This document shows, in pieces, positions 5,416-5,568 of a DNA stretch of 5,568 nucleotides (its first letter is position 1; each line of letters opens with the position of its first letter). The DNA comes from Prevotellaceae bacterium. Lineage in GTDB: Bacteria > Bacteroidota > Bacteroidia > Bacteroidales > UBA932. The notes beneath the pieces are model-generated. The model had not been told where the DNA came from and did not search any database. It saw only the letters and a list, made by a program, of their open reading frames with translations. Position numbers and translations under genes: made by a program. Location of the stretch: the NCBI GenBank assembly GCA_031278135.1, contig JAITKY010000127.1, positions 1 through 5,568 of the forward strand. The letters run 5' to 3'.

Positions 5416-5447
5416 TTTGCACAGTATATAAAAAATCACTTACTTTG
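5416..5447 (+). promoter_or_regulatory. Bacteroidetes -33/-7 promoter of the lipoprotein gene
   Basis: TTTG at 5416-5419, a 20-base spacer, then TTACTTTG at 5440-5447, one mismatch from TAnnTTTG. The spacing is right for the Bacteroidetes primary sigma factor. Transcription would begin near 5453, about 19 bases before the ATG at 5472. An exact -7-like TATTTTTG at 5412-5419 overlaps the -33 and could be a second start further upstream. Confidence 0.65.
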
Positions 5448-5471
5448 CGCCCAAATTAATTATGTAAAAAG

Positions 5472-5568
5472 ATGAAAAAAATAGCGTATTTAATGATTGT
5501 TTTAATGGCGTTTTCATGTACGCCTCAGCAGGAAAAGACTTATCGGAATCCTGTAGTGGACGTAAGTT
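5472..5568 (+). CDS. Secreted lipoprotein, 5' end only; possibly GH43-like
   Basis: The frame is open from ATG 5472 to the window end, giving 32 residues. The start is a classic short lipoprotein signal: two lysines (MKK), a hydrophobic core (IAYLMIVLMAF), then Ser-Cys with Cys16 as the lipidated residue. The box AFSC is looser than the usual L-A-G-C form but acceptable in Bacteroidetes. After TPQQEK the mature protein reads TYRNPVVDVS. This closely resembles the start of family 43 glycoside hydrolases (arabinofuranosidase/xylosidase type), where a Y-x-N-P-V-x-D phrase precedes the catalytic L-P-D-P strand. That assignment is inference from ten residues. An A-rich leader precedes the ATG, and a two-codon ATG-TAA lies at 5462-5467. 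The protein would be anchored to the outer membrane or exported to the cell surface. Confidence 0.8.
   Translation, partial: MKKIAYLMIVLMAFSCTPQQEKTYRNPVVDVS

Overview
The window looks like chromosomal DNA of a low-GC Bacteroidetes, most likely a Bacteroidales. The evidence is internal. Six gene starts or gene remnants are preceded by the Bacteroidetes-type -7 element (TAnnTTTG or one mismatch from it). Translation starts have A-rich leaders instead of clear Shine-Dalgarno sequences. The proteins (PfkB/adenosine-kinase-like, YraN, MgsA, RadC, MscS, a short-signal lipoprotein) read like members of that phylum. No species can be named from this alone.

Layout. Bases 1-1070 hold no intact gene. 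They contain two small minus-strand remnants of the AAA-ATPase-like family common in Bacteroidetes, an orphan promoter, an inverted pair of 14-mers, a copy of an AT-rich dispersed repeat, and one doubtful 35-residue ORF. Bases 1071-3026 are a plus-strand run: a PfkB sugar/nucleoside kinase, a YraN nuclease-fold protein 3 bases downstream, and methylglyoxal synthase with its own promoter. radC lies on the minus strand, convergent with mgsA (14 bases between the stops). It is divergent from an mscS-family channel gene, with the two promoters back to back. Bases 4873-5415 are non-coding and rich in repeats: two more copies of the dispersed repeat flank a cluster of AATTCTGAT-type units. A consensus-like promoter then drives the start of a lipoprotein gene that runs off the window; its first residues after the lipid cysteine resemble the start of GH43 glycosidases.

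How the genes fit together. The intact genes are housekeeping or stress functions: nucleoside or sugar phosphorylation, the methylglyoxal bypass at triose phosphate, an osmotic safety valve, and RadC/YraN proteins linked by family to DNA processing. Nothing shows one dedicated pathway. The less ordinary material is the repeat-laden intergenic DNA on both sides, which looks like a decaying landing zone for mobile or repeated sequence. No convincing new defence or biosynthetic system is visible.
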